Made by a program: the position numbers and the translations under genes. Below, in pieces: positions 11,271 through 19,927 of a DNA stretch of 31,261 nucleotides (positions within the stretch are counted from its first letter, which is position 1; each line of letters opens with the position of its first letter). The stretch covers positions 1-31,261 of the forward strand of contig JBNGIS010019251.1 of assembly GCA_049999725.1 (NCBI GenBank). The letters are read 5' to 3'. The notes under the pieces are model-generated. The model ran no database searches. It was not told where the DNA came from and saw nothing but the letters and a program-made list of their open reading frames with translations. Origin of the DNA: Haplomitrium mnioides (taxonomy: Eukaryota; Marchantiophyta; Haplomitriopsida; Calobryales).

Positions 11271-11767
11271 GCTCTATTTTGTTTTTTCCCCATTTAACCT
11301 CGTCCGTTGATGCAAATCTCATCTGTTGATTTAATGGCATTTCCTCTTGAAGCTCTATAGCTTAGGTTATATCATTAATTTAACATAAATACTATTTCTT
11401 GTATTTCCTCTCAACTAATCACTCTTTTGACAAAACGATTTTCACACACAGACGCACATAACAAACACACATATACTTACAGAGGAGCTTCCTTGTGAGT
11501 CAATGTCTAATTTCTTTGTCACCTTGGCTTTCTTGTGAGCTGATGATACTGTTGGGACTTCTTGATACCTGTACTTGCAAAAACAATGTAAAAATATGAT
11601 TAAAATAATATGATGAATTTTTTCCAAACTCCATTCCTCTTTCTTCAATCATGTCCACTAATGCTTGTTGTCACCTTTTATACTCCTCTTGTCTCCATTT
11701 CCACGTTTTCTTCCTCCTTTATTATGTCTCCATATGTATCTCCAATTAACTTCTTCGGGCTTAACAT

Positions 11768-12243
11768 GCCTATTGAGTTATCTATACCTACTGTCCAAGT
11801 GGCAAATACAGAACAAAAGTATGATCAAACAAATGGAAGCTATTATCAAATTAGAAGAGACAAAGAGAATGGCTTTGGAGCAAAACAAGCATGTTCAAGC
11901 CAATTGGAAGAAGAGTTATGACGATAAGATGAAGCCAGTTATAATAGAGGAGGTTGATCTAGTGCTCATGGATGACTCAAGATATGGGAAGTTTCCAAGG
12001 AAGTTGCAGACAAGGTGGGAAGGACCTTTTAAGGTTATAGCTATCTTCACTAATGGAATCCTAGAACTAGCTAGACTTTGCGGTGAAAAGTTGAATACCA
12101 TGATTAATGGGTCAAGGTTGAAGAAGTACTATTCTCCGGAAGTGAAGTGTTTGCGGGGGCGCTTCACAATTGAGAGGGGAAGTATGCAAGGCAGTGGTTG
12201 TTATGTTATATGTGCTTTTTTCAAATTTTTATGTAAATTATAA
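11768..12243 (+). pseudogene. Ty3/gypsy integrase C-terminal fragment
   Basis: Starts mid-protein with PIELSIPTVQVAN, exactly where the long repeat A' ends, and matches the integrase relic at about 3108-3450. A small deletion near 11820 changes the frame. It then reads EAIIKLEETKRMALEQNKHV, SYDDKMKPVIIEEVDLVLMD, SRYGKFPRKLQTRWEGPFKV and NGSRLKKYY, ending at TAA 12241-12243. It has none of the TGA or TAG stops seen in the 2388-3450 relative and extends about 130 bp further. The catalytic core and everything 5' are missing. The join to repeat A' suggests nested insertion or recombination between related elements. Confidence 0.85.
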
Positions 12244-12589
12244 TCATTATGTGAAAAGTGATGTTTGGGGACCAAATAAGGAAGTAATTTATCGAGAGTG
12301 GATTTTTTAATGGAGCTCCTATGCATGGGTGACTCTGCTTTGTAACGTTTTGTAAATAGTAAAGTAAGTCTTGGGTATATGTTAAGTAAAAATGTTGTGT
12401 ACTTGTTCAAATGTATAGAGGTAAGTTGTGATGTAAGTATGTAAGTGCTAGTGTGAGCTACATATGAACTGTGAATATGTATAATTGTGTGTGAACTTAA
12501 GAGTTCAAGGAGGGACACTAGTGAGAGTGTGAGTACTTGTGGGCTGGTTGGCGGCTACGTGGCCCAAAAAGGTTCTATGATTCCAACCC
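12244..12589. other. AT-rich stretch after the integrase fragment; no gene
   Basis: A T- and G-rich plus strand with repeated GTAAGT-like words (12360-12450). No ORF resembles a known protein. By position it may be the 3' untranslated part of the Ty3 element represented at 11768-12243. Confidence 0.4.
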
Positions 12590-13045
12590 AGAGTTGGCTC
12601 GGAAGTGCGTTTTGCGTGTATCTTGGAGGTATAACTTGGAGGTCTGATTTAGTGTTCCATTCAGCTCAGGAGAAGCTCGGAGGTGTGCGGAGGCACTCAG
12701 AAGAAACAACTTAGAGGTGTGCTTTATGTGACAGTTTGGAGGTATAGCTAAGCGATCAGTTCGGAGGTGCAACTTGGAGGTGTGCTTTTGTGACACTTGG
12801 AGGTGCAACTTGGCGACTAGCTCAAAGGTGTCCAGGGGGCACTTGGAGGGGACAATTTGGAGGTGCGCAAGGGGCACTCGGAGGAAATAAAGCTGATGTG
12901 CACAGGAAACAGCTCAGAGGTGAGTTCATGCGTGTATCTTGGCAGCGTACGGACATAAGCTCATAGGTGCATGTGGCTTCTCGGAGTTGCACAGAACAAT
13001 TCCAAAGGTTGATTGCGTGTGTTTTGTAGTCAGCTCATAAGTGCG
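12590..13045 (+). repeat. GGAGGTG-type degenerate minisatellite
   Basis: About 15 copies of a core resembling CTCGGAGGTGYGC, spaced irregularly 15-40 bp. Examples are near 12625, 12676, 12735, 12760, 12798, 12842, 12877, 12912, 12960 and 12975. A minus-strand ORF (12575-12877) with repeated HTSKLHL-like motifs is just the translation of the repeat. The array lies immediately upstream of the ORF at 13115. Confidence 0.7.
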
Positions 13046-13114
13046 TTCCTTAGGTGTTCCGTTTTGCTAGGGAGAGTTGTGTTTTGCAAGAGCTATTTCT
13101 ACTATTGTTTTGAC

Positions 13115-14317
13115 ATGAGTGAAGAAAGACTTTCCTTGCATAGTTTCAAGGGAGTTATCCTTCCCTCAGATTGGAAGAAGGAGAAGCTGATAGTTGAGAG
13201 GATATGGCTCTTGGGCTCGTTTGAGATGTCGTGGCAGATTTATTCTTCGGCTGTGGTGGCAGAGTTCATAGAGGGACTCAAGGGTTATGAGGTGACTATT
13301 CGTGGGAAGACATTTGACATCACCCCTACTCTCATTCACAGTGTGTATAAGCTCTCAAGTAATGGACAGAATGAGCTCATGTTGGAGAAGGAGGAGGATG
13401 TACTCCCTTTGATGGTGTCGGGTGCTGTTGGTTACACAGATGGGTGGATGATGCGAGATGTTCGAGATCAAGGGCTGCGATGGGTAGTGTCTACGTAGGC
13501 AGCTCTTGTGACTCCTGAGAAGGGGTCATATATTTCGGGTAGGTTTCTACTCATGCTTTATAGAGGTGCTACAAGGACTCGTTATCGATGGGCGTCCTTG
13601 TTTTGCGATGTTGTTTTGAGAATGTTTACCATGAGGAGTCAAACTAGTTATGTGGGCCCGGTTGTTTACCACATATTGCATAATATCGGATTGGTCAAGG
13701 AGACGGAGAGGAGGGAGATGGATAGGATGAGATCTTGTATGGAAATTCCTTAGAGGGTGACACCCTTGATAGTGATGTCACCTACTACATCCACACCAAG
13801 AGCAAAGACACAAACACATCCTACACCACATGCAGATACAAAGGATATGGCGACCCCTCTACCTCATGTTGGAAGTACTAGAATGGCATCAACATGGTCA
13901 TTTGCAACGTTTGATGAGAGAAGAAGGAGTAGACTAGAGAGTGGTGGAGCGCCACGAGATGCCACTCCTATTGAGACATTTGAAGGAGGTGACACTGACC
14001 TTGAGGAGGAGGATCCAGTGACACCACATGTGGAAAGATGTGGAGTGGATGTCCCAACTTCGGTGGCTCCTTTGAGGGAGACATAAGTCCCACCTGTAGA
14101 GGCGGGACTATCCACACAAGCAAACGAGTTGTTGGGAGAGAGAGAGATGAGTGAGAGGGTGGAGGATATGATTGGCTCCACTACTATGTTACCACCCCCC
14201 ACTACCCCTTTTGAGAGGAAGAGGAGATCTGAGTTTTTGGTTGAATCTGGTGGAGCTCCGCTTTGTATAGGCGATGCGAAGGATGTTTAGGACAATGAGG
14301 ATCCCCTAGTGTTTTGA
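13115..14317 (+). pseudogene. Plant transposon-associated ORF (putative plant transposon-protein type), four in-frame stops
   Basis: One reading frame of about 401 codons runs from the ATG at 13115 (MSEERLSLHSFKG) to the TGA at 14315-14317. It is broken by TAG 13496, TAG 13751, TAA 14084 and TAG 14288. No frameshift is needed, and each stop is one C-to-T step from a Gln codon. The first third (FEMSWQIYSSAVVAEFIEGL, VTIRGKTFDITPTLIHSVYK) and middle (GSYISGRFLLMLYRGATRTR, DVVLRMFTMRSQTSYVGPVV) resemble the domain often annotated in plants as putative plant transposon protein, an accessory ORF of some LTR elements. The last third is Thr/Pro-rich and repeats an R-R-S-x-LESGGAP-like motif twice (about 13920-13950 and 14222-14260). 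Family placement is by memory of motif style and is moderate. The ATG could lie upstream at 13013, but MSEERL after the repeat array looks better. Confidence 0.55.
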
Positions 14318-15323
14318 TGAGCAACGGTAAGGACTCGAGGAGGACATGGTTCTAGTAGTAGAGTTAGGCCATAGAGGAGGATGGGTTAACTAGATATTAC
14401 GACAATTTTGTTTCTGCCTATAGTAATCTAGTTTTTGTATATATGTCATTGTAGTTCATTTAGAGGAGTAGATACTAGGAATAAATTTTGTTAGTATTAG
14501 TGGTAGTTGTGGCGGTTGCCACCTGATAGGATCGGAGTGTTCCTGTGTGGGGTATAACTCCGTGTTGGATGTATTTTTTGATCATCATGAATACATTTTC
14601 AGCATACTGAGCACATTGAGAAAAGACTAGCGGTAGATTTGATCTTCAGCGTATGTCGATTTGCCTTGATGATCCTTGATGAGTTACTAGTGAGATGGTG
14701 TAATCTTGCAAGTGTAGCTTGATCTCATAGATTTCTTTGATTCTTGATTGATGGGTTAGCAAGAATTTAGATCTTGAGTGAAGTGTGGTAGGGGTGTTTG
14801 AGTCATGTTGTGCTTGGGTTTCTAATTTGTTGAGGATTATTAGACCGACAAAAATTCTTGATTCCTTAGAAATCTCAAACATATGTAACTTAAATCTACG
14901 GGTTGGGCTAGGATTATAGAAGGCGGACTTAGGTGCCAAAAACTTCCAAGCCAAGTCGTGGAATCAATCTAGCCAGGCTCTTAATTTTCCTTTTGGTCGA
15001 TCTTTGGGGAAAATTAACATGTCAGAACCTAGAGATATGATCTCCTTTGGTTAGCGCGTCAACATTAAAGATTAAAGAAAATTCATCCAATTTTCATGAG
15101 AAGGATGGAAGTGGATAACCATTTTTGAAAGTTCATGAGGATAGAATTCTCAGCCTTTGGGTGCTAGGAGAAATACTAGGTTTGGCAAAGTCTAAAAAAA
15201 CCAATTCAAGACAATATGTATATAAAGTGTTAAATACATAAGAAAAGCGCCTTCCTTCCTCATTTCCTAGTGGTTCGATCTCTGGTTTTGTCACTTCTAG
15301 ACAATAGTAGTGCTACCACAATA
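14318..15323. other. Spacer; no recognised gene
   Basis: AT-rich. Minus-strand ORFs at 14646-14954 and 15260-15454 show no family features; the latter overlaps the end of the Cys-motif gene in another frame. No repeat, LTR end or RNA gene was seen. Confidence 0.4.
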
Positions 15324-16085
15324 TTACAAAGTGTCTCTAAAAAAACTGTCCATCCACGCACGCATAGAAACTCCTTTAGCAGATAATTCTCTTTTTCCAA
15401 AAATGCCTCTAGGTTCTGCGTTTTTGAGATTTTGAATCCTTTGGATTCTATCATTTCCTACTAATAATATTAGTTTGAAGTCTCTTCTACAAACAATAGT
15501 TCCAGTAGGCAAAGTAAATTGATTGTCAACATTAGAGTCTTTTCTTGGTATTCCCCACTGTAGTGTGATATCTTGATTCTTCATGCTTTGTCGAAAATAC
15601 ATTTCTCTAAGAGTTTTCAAAATATATGTCTTGCACAACAATAAGCAATTATTTCGACAACATAAAATTCTCTTCAATTTAGAAATTGACATTGGATCGA
15701 GCTTTTTCTTCACAAAGCTCTTGTCAGGATGGACTTTCCGCAAAGAATTTTTACGAAAGGTGTTTACCTGTTTGGGTTTTGGCCCAAACAAAGAATTCTT
15801 AAGTTGTGTTGGTCGATTCAATCCATAGGAGAATCTAGCAATCAGAGATAATTCATCGTCTTGAAGATCTTGATCATCATCATAAACACTATTTGTTTCT
15901 TTGCAAAAAGTTTTTGAAGGATGAGGTACTCGTTGAGGATTGGGAGAACTGCACCATTCCGAAATAGAATCTTGATCAATATATCGATTATTAGGAAATG
16001 TTTTTTGCAACATAATTGATGCCCTTGGCAATAACTCCAACAAAATATTGATTGATTGAGACTCTTTTCTAGAATCATTTCCCAA
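15324..16085 (-). CDS. Cys-motif protein, transposase-like N-terminal style (copy 1), probable exon
   Basis: Intact 253-aa ORF on the minus strand. Residues 1-60 are polar. An acidic patch follows (residues 68-79), then a basic segment (KNSLRKVHPDKSFVKKKLDP, 112-131). The most striking block is CCRNNCLLLC (Cys 142, 143, 147, 151), then LREMYFRQSMKNQDITLQWG, GTIVCRRDFKLILLVG (Cys 199) and NDRIQRIQNL. The arrangement CCxxxCL ... R..Y ... VCR..F..ilgiG..RI matches the N-terminal part of transposase-like proteins spread through many eukaryote genomes; I recall the pattern but cannot name the family with certainty. Upstream, a 73-aa ORF (16116-16337) may be the true N-terminus after a frame break. 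The ORF ends with a stop at GT-rich sequence, so a spliced continuation is possible. A diverged second copy lies at 18186-18745. It is divergently oriented to the plus-strand gene relic starting near 16710. Confidence 0.55.
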   Translation of the reverse strand: MGNDSRKESQSINILLELLPRASIMLQKTFPNNRYIDQDSISEWCSSPNPQRVPHPSKTFCKETNSVYDDDQDLQDDELSLIARFSYGLNRPTQLKNSLFGPKPKQVNTFRKNSLRKVHPDKSFVKKKLDPMSISKLKRILCCRNNCLLLCKTYILKTLREMYFRQSMKNQDITLQWGIPRKDSNVDNQFTLPTGTIVCRRDFKLILLVGNDRIQRIQNLKNAEPRGIFGKRELSAKGVSMRAWMDSFFRDTL

Positions 16086-16115
16086 AGTGTCGTTTGAAGA
16101 CTATTCCAAAAAAAT

Positions 16116-16337
16116 TTAGTTTGTTTCAGATTTCCCAATCTTATTGCTAAGTCCAACTTGAATTGAAATCACTTGTAGTTTGAGTGGTGCTATCGAGGAC
16201 ATGGATTCATCTCCAAAATTGAAACTATCCATATAATGTATTCTTTTTGTGTTTTGAACAAACACACTTTGATCATGAATATTGAGGTCTCTCTTAGATG
16301 AGGATGAAGAGAGGTCCACAATCATCTTGAAATTCAA
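16116..16337 (-). pseudogene. Possible N-terminal part of the Cys-motif protein (out of frame)
   Basis: A 73-aa minus-strand ORF beginning MNFKMIVDLSSSSSKRDLNI, directly upstream of the 253-aa ORF and separated from it by a frame break near 16090-16120. It is Ser-rich and polar. Overlapping ORFs in this strip suggest one or two small indels in an originally continuous N-terminal region. No domain is recognised. Confidence 0.3.
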
Positions 16338-16405
16338 ACGGCTAAGAAAGACGGCAACGTAAGATCTTAAAACCCCTTTTCATTTTATTTCTTTTTTGAA
16401 TGACT

Positions 16406-16606
16406 TGGAACTCTATACGCACATAGATTTGGGAGTCCATGGACGCATGGACTTGTGAGTCCTTGTGTGCCTTGACTCACATTGTCAAGTCCATGCGCGC
16501 ATAGACTCCCAAGTCCATGCGCGCTTAGACTCCCAAATCCATGAGCGCTTAGACTCCTAGATCTATGCGCGCTTGGACTCCTAATTCTAAGCCCGCAGGA
16601 ACTTCC
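16406..16606. repeat. 24-bp minisatellite, about 8 units, near-palindromic core
   Basis: Five units start exactly 24 bp apart (16487, 16511, 16535, 16559, 16583), with consensus AAGTCCATGCGCGCNTAGACTCC. Three more degenerate units precede them (from about 16406, 16430 and 16454), followed by a ~9-bp insert. The minus-strand ORF 16385-16660 is this repeat read as 8-residue units (GSLSAHGL). The array sits between the Cys-motif gene and the splice-acceptor-like tract at 16690-16709. Confidence 0.88.
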
Positions 16607-16709
16607 TAGTATTTTTTTCTTAGACAAAATGTTAAGTACACGTCTACTTGTTGTAAACATTTGGAGACTTTTGGTTTAACATGTTTGATCATTTTTTTTT
16701 TTTTTCTAG

Positions 16710-17785
16710 TTCACTCAGTTTTTGGCGGACTTTGTAGATGGCTACTTTGACACGAAGCGTGTCAAATGAGATTCTATAAAGATGGCCATCAACATCAAAC
16801 TATTGAAGCCCAAGCAGAGCGTACACATTCAATAGCTTGTGCCGCATCCTAGCGTGGCAACCATGTCAACTATAGCAACACCAAGAACATCTCCTGCAAA
16901 GAAGAGAAAGGTAGTGGAGCTAGTCGATGCTCCAAAAAAGAAGAAACAAGTTGCCAAAAAGAAAAAGCATGTACCAACTCCAACTATTGAGGAGGAGCCA
17001 GCCCCCTCCCAATCTCCAACAAGGTTCTCTTCTACGGCTCATACGTGTTCAACACTGAGTAGCTCAGGGGAGGAAATTGAGTTGAAGCCAATTCAGGCTC
17101 CAACATCAAGAGCAAAAAGACATTCGTATAAAGAGATGCAAACCTTTCAAGAACGTGAGCAAGTGAACCCTCAAATAGCATCAAAAGAAGACAAAAATAA
17201 AATTAAGAAGTCTCCAATCTAGGGATGCAGAGTCCAAGAAGAAGTGATTACAATCGGTTGGAAAATTCAAATCTTCCAATATCTAGAATGGACAATTGGG
17301 GGCCAATCCAGATTAGGAGATAGAATGAAGACTTTGTTGAACTTCTGGCATAGAGAATGCTCACAATCAAGTATGTGCACAATTTTTTTATTGTTGTTGT
17401 TGACCCGAAGTGCGGGTTGAAAGATAAGTCAGAGTTTGATGTAAGGAACTCTAACAAGTATCGGTACGAGATTGCAGGAGGCAATCACAATGATGCAGCA
17501 AGGCAAATTCTTATCTCAAAATATAGAGCAAAGAATCCGATGCTTTCACTCTACAACTGCTATGTTTACAGGGTTTAACACCAACAGTGGCCCGCATTTG
17601 TGCTTCAGATGACAATTATGACTAGAGATATAAGTTGGAAATGACCTCAATTCAAAAGGTCAAATATTGGCATCAGAGGTTCATAGAGAGTGAGATGATG
17701 TCATCCCAAAAATTAAAAAGAACAGCCGCTACTTTGAACCAGGAACATGCTACTCAAGACAGGAACTTTTTCTTTTTAGAAAATT
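16710..17785 (+). pseudogene. Large exon relic: basic NLS-like region followed by ParB/Srx-like domain (tentative)
   Basis: A T-run plus CTAG (16692-16709) looks like a splice acceptor; reading starts FTQFLADFVDGYFDTKRVK. After two stops (TGA, TAG) the frame stays open from about 16839 to 17219: SPAKKRKVVELV, then PKKKKQVAKKKKH (NLS-like) and a Ser/Pro/Glu-rich linker. A frame change near 17200 leads to MQSPRRSDYNRLENSNLPIS, MDNWGPIQIRR, stop, NEDFVELLA, stop, RMLTIKYVHNFFIVVVDPKC, YRYEIAGGNHNDAARQILIS and LYNCYVYRV. A 1-nt frame change near 17575 leads to LTPTVARICASDDNYD, stop, RYKLEMTSIQKVKYWHQRF. The order V-VDP ... GGNH (17477-17488) ..A ... Y.VYxxLTP..AR..AS..N ... MT....V..W..R resembles ParB/Srx-fold proteins of eukaryotes, with GGNH where bacterial ParB has its GxxR box. 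The gene runs into an N gap. Stops fit CAG or CGA decay. Confidence 0.42.
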
Positions 17786-18185
17786 NNNNNNNNNNNNNNN
17801 NNNNNNNNNNNNNNNNNNNNNNNNNNNNNNNNNNNNNNNNNNNNNNNNNNNNNNNNNNNNNNNNNNNNNNNNNNNNNNNNNNNNNNNNNNNNNNNNNNNN
17901 NNNNNNNNNNNNNNNNNNNNNNNNNNNNNNNNNNNNNNNNNNNNNNNNNNNNNNNNNNNNNNNNNNNNNNNNNNNNNNNNNNNNNNNNNNNNNNNNNNNN
18001 NNNNNNNNNNNNNNNNNNNNNNNNNNNNNNNNNNNNNNNNNNNNNNNNNNNNNNNNNNNNNNNNNNNNNNNNNNNNNNNNNNNNNNNNNNNNNNNNNNNN
18101 NNNNNNNNNNNNNNNNNNNNNNNNNNNNNNNNNNNNNNNNNNNNNNNNNNNNNNNNNNNNNNNNNNNNNNNNNNNNNNNNNNNNN
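17786..18185. other. Assembly gap, 400 N
   Basis: A run of 400 N, unlike the 100-N gap near the left end, so its size was probably estimated. It interrupts the presumed continuation of the ParB-like relic (plus strand) and the C-terminal end of the second Cys-motif copy (minus strand). Confidence 0.99.
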
Positions 18186-18745
18186 GTGAGTGGGCATTCT
18201 CTTGCAATGTCCTTGGAAAAAATTTTCCATCCACTTACGAACAAAAACTCCTTTAGCAGACAGTTCTCTTTTTCAAAAAAATACCTCTAGGATCTGTATT
18301 TTTGAGATTTTGAATCTTTTGGATTCTATTATTCCCTACTGCTAATATTAATTTGAAGGCTCTTGTATAGATAAAGGTAACGCTAGGTAATGTAAACTGA
18401 TTTTCAACATCAGAATCTTTTCTTGGTATTCCCCACTGCAGTGTGATATCACGATTCTTCATGCTTTGTCGAAAGTACGTTTCTCTCACAGTCTTCAAAA
18501 AATATGTCTTGCACAATGATAAGCAATTATTTTGACAACAAGAAATTCTATTCAATCTAGAAATGGATATTGGATCCAGCTTTTTCTTCACAAAGCTCTC
18601 GTCATGATGGACTTTTTGCAAAGAATTTTTGCGTAAGGTGTTTACCCGTTTGGGTTTTGGTCAAGATAAAGAATTCTTATGTTGGGCTGGACGATTCAGT
18701 CCGGAAGAAAATCCAAAAATAGGAGATAATTCATCCTAAAGATCT
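18186..18745 (-). pseudogene. Cys-motif protein, copy 2 (truncated)
   Basis: Minus-strand paralogue of 15324-16085 in the same orientation. The open part (18253-18621, 122 aa) reads SFVKKKLDPISISRLNRISC, CQNNCLSLC, FLKTVRETYFRQSMKNRDIT, LQWGIPRKDSDVENQF and VGNNRIQKIQNL. All Cys of the CCxxxCxxxC block are kept, but VCRR is changed to IYTR, so the fifth Cys is lost. Upstream, NRPAQHKNSLS is followed by a stop and PKPKRVNTLRKNSLQKVHHD. The N-terminal ~85 residues are missing beyond about 18745. Downstream the frame breaks at FLKKRTVC but homology continues (KWMENFFQ) to the gap edge. Confidence 0.62.
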
Positions 18746-18844
18746 CATTTGATAATCTAAGAATGGTTTGAAGTCAATTGCTAATCTAAAGATGATTTGG
18801 AGTATTTGCGCATTGTTTAGTGTCTTGCGCATTAAAGCTATCTA

Positions 18845-19139
18845 GTTCTTGTTCGGATTCCCTGCGTGCCTAAGCTCTCATGTTGTTTTTCACAGTCCCT
18901 TCACTCATAAGCCAAAGGGTTCTTGTTCAATGTCTGTGCTTGCATAGGATGTAGGGTTCTTGTTTAGAATCTCAGCTTGCAATAGCTCTAGGGTTCTAGT
19001 TCAAAGTCCATGCGTGCATAGCTTCATTGTTCTTGTTTAGAGTCTAAGCACACACTCGATTTAGGATTCTTGTTCGGAGTTTATACGTGCATAGGCTTTA
19101 CGGTTCTGGTTTGGAGTCTATGCTTGCATAGGATTTGCT
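18845..19139. repeat. ~37-bp minisatellite, about 8 units
   Basis: Units of about 36-37 bp with the pattern GGTTCTTGTTCAAAGTCCAT followed by GCGTGCATAGG and a variable tail. The 3' half of each unit (GTCYATGCGTGCATAG) is the same core as the 24-bp array at 16406-16606. No ORF is associated. It lies upstream of the next exon-like segment. Confidence 0.75.
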
Positions 19140-19417
19140 AGCTACGATGTTTAAAGTTAGGTTCAAAGTCCTTACCTGATTGGACATTTACGTTTTCCTA
19201 TAGTTTTTTTCCACCAAAAGATATATGTTTTATTTCATTTTTGATGAATTTAGTTTATTCACAATAATGTTAAGTTTTTATAAAATATTTGAATAACTAA
19301 AATGTTTGTTTTGCAAGGTATTTTCTACAAAGAAATGTTTGAAATATAATCTCAATGTAAAATATGCATTTTTTTTGCTTATAAAAAATGATTTTCTTTT
19401 TGAAAAGAAGATTTCAG
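19140..19417. other. AT-rich intron-like stretch
   Basis: Very AT-rich with many T runs, ending in TTTCAG (19412-19417), a plausible splice acceptor for the exon that follows. No coding signal. Confidence 0.35.
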
Positions 19418-19532
19418 TCATAAATTTGATGTTTTTGAATGCAAAATCACCAAAAAAAAAATTTCGACTGCCAAGTGAAACATGAACTTAGTAGCAGTTC
19501 TTGGTTCAAAGTAGCAGCTGTTAAAGAGAATT
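19418..19532 (+). pseudogene. Exon relic, left part, cut by the chromovirus insertion
   Basis: After the acceptor-like TTTCAG the sequence reads HKFDVFECKITKKKNFDCQ, VKHELSSSSWFKVAAVKE and then meets the LTR at 19533. The frame is open over the whole exon. The part right of the element (25613-26069) continues in a compatible style (ELVLETLEIKPKLTLEKIV) with a 1-nt frame difference at the join. I take it as the next exon of the gene relic at 16710-17785; that link rests on order, strand and style, not on a confirmed alignment. Confidence 0.4.
19528..19532. other. Target-site duplication GAATT (left)
   Basis: GAATT directly before the 5' LTR; the identical GAATT follows the 3' LTR at 25613-25617. 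Five bp is the usual size for LTR-element integrases. Confidence 0.93.
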
Positions 19533-19652
19533 TGTAATCATCCCTAACTTTAGTAAGCTATGACAAAATAAATGTAAGATATAGTGTCAACTATGTTTAG
19601 AAAGATATTACTAAGTTAGAGTAGCAAAAAGAGATTGCTATTATAGAGAATT

Positions 19653-19860
19653 GGACACGTGGCAAGAGGAGAGAAAGTCAACGAATTAAAGTGAAAGAGG
19701 AAGCTTAGATAAGGACACATGGCAAGCAGAGAATTAAAGTAAAGAGAAGGTTCTAAAGATAAGGACACGTGGCAGAAGGAGAATTAAAGAGAGAGATGGA
19801 AGGTTCTAAGGATAAGGACATGTAGTAGATGGAGAATAAAAGTAAAAGGTGGTCCAATCA
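19653..19860 (+). promoter_or_regulatory. Four-unit tandem repeat with G-box/ABRE-like cores in LTR U3
   Basis: Units begin GGACACGTGGCA (core 19656-19663), GGACACATGGCA (19716-19723), GGACACGTGGCA (19766-19773) and GGACATGTAGTA (19819-19826), spaced 60, 50 and 53 bp. Each is followed by GAGAATTAAAGT-like sequence and (units 2-3) GAAGGTTCTAARGATAA. CACGTGGC is the binding core of plant bZIP/bHLH factors (G-box) and the ABRE of abscisic-acid response. The 3' LTR keeps CACGTGGC in units 1 and 3 and CACGTAGC in unit 2, so at least the first three units probably carried it originally. Confidence 0.8.
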
Positions 19861-19927
19861 GAGTGAGAGAGAAAAGAGCGGTCCAATTAGAAGAGGATAG
19901 AAAATGAATCAATAAGGTTCCTCCACC

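Larger units (their letters stand above)
9348..11766 (-). repeat. Long LTR-like direct repeat, copy A' (probable 5' LTR of the minus-strand Ty3 element)
   Basis: Partner of 4116-6605, about 2.42 kb. On the minus strand it begins TGTTAAGCCC (11766) and ends TGTTATACA (9348), a TG...CA format better preserved than in copy A. The minus-strand RT begins at once after it with no tRNA-complementary site, so the leader, gag and protease are deleted or the join is recombinant. The outer edge abuts a forward integrase fragment. Copy A' lacks about 65 bp present in copy A (near 9770, against 4530-4605). Confidence 0.65.

Noticed and set aside
12575-12877. 100-aa minus-strand ORF with HTSKLHL repeats
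   Set aside because: Translation of the GGAGGTG minisatellite with no independent coding evidence.
16406-16606. CRISPR-like regular repeats
   Set aside because: The 24-bp units are contiguous with no unique spacers, and the context is plant nuclear DNA. It is a minisatellite.
17635-18244. Long ORFs of 150-180 aa across the 400-N gap
   Set aside because: They consist almost entirely of unknown bases. Only the short ends are real sequence.
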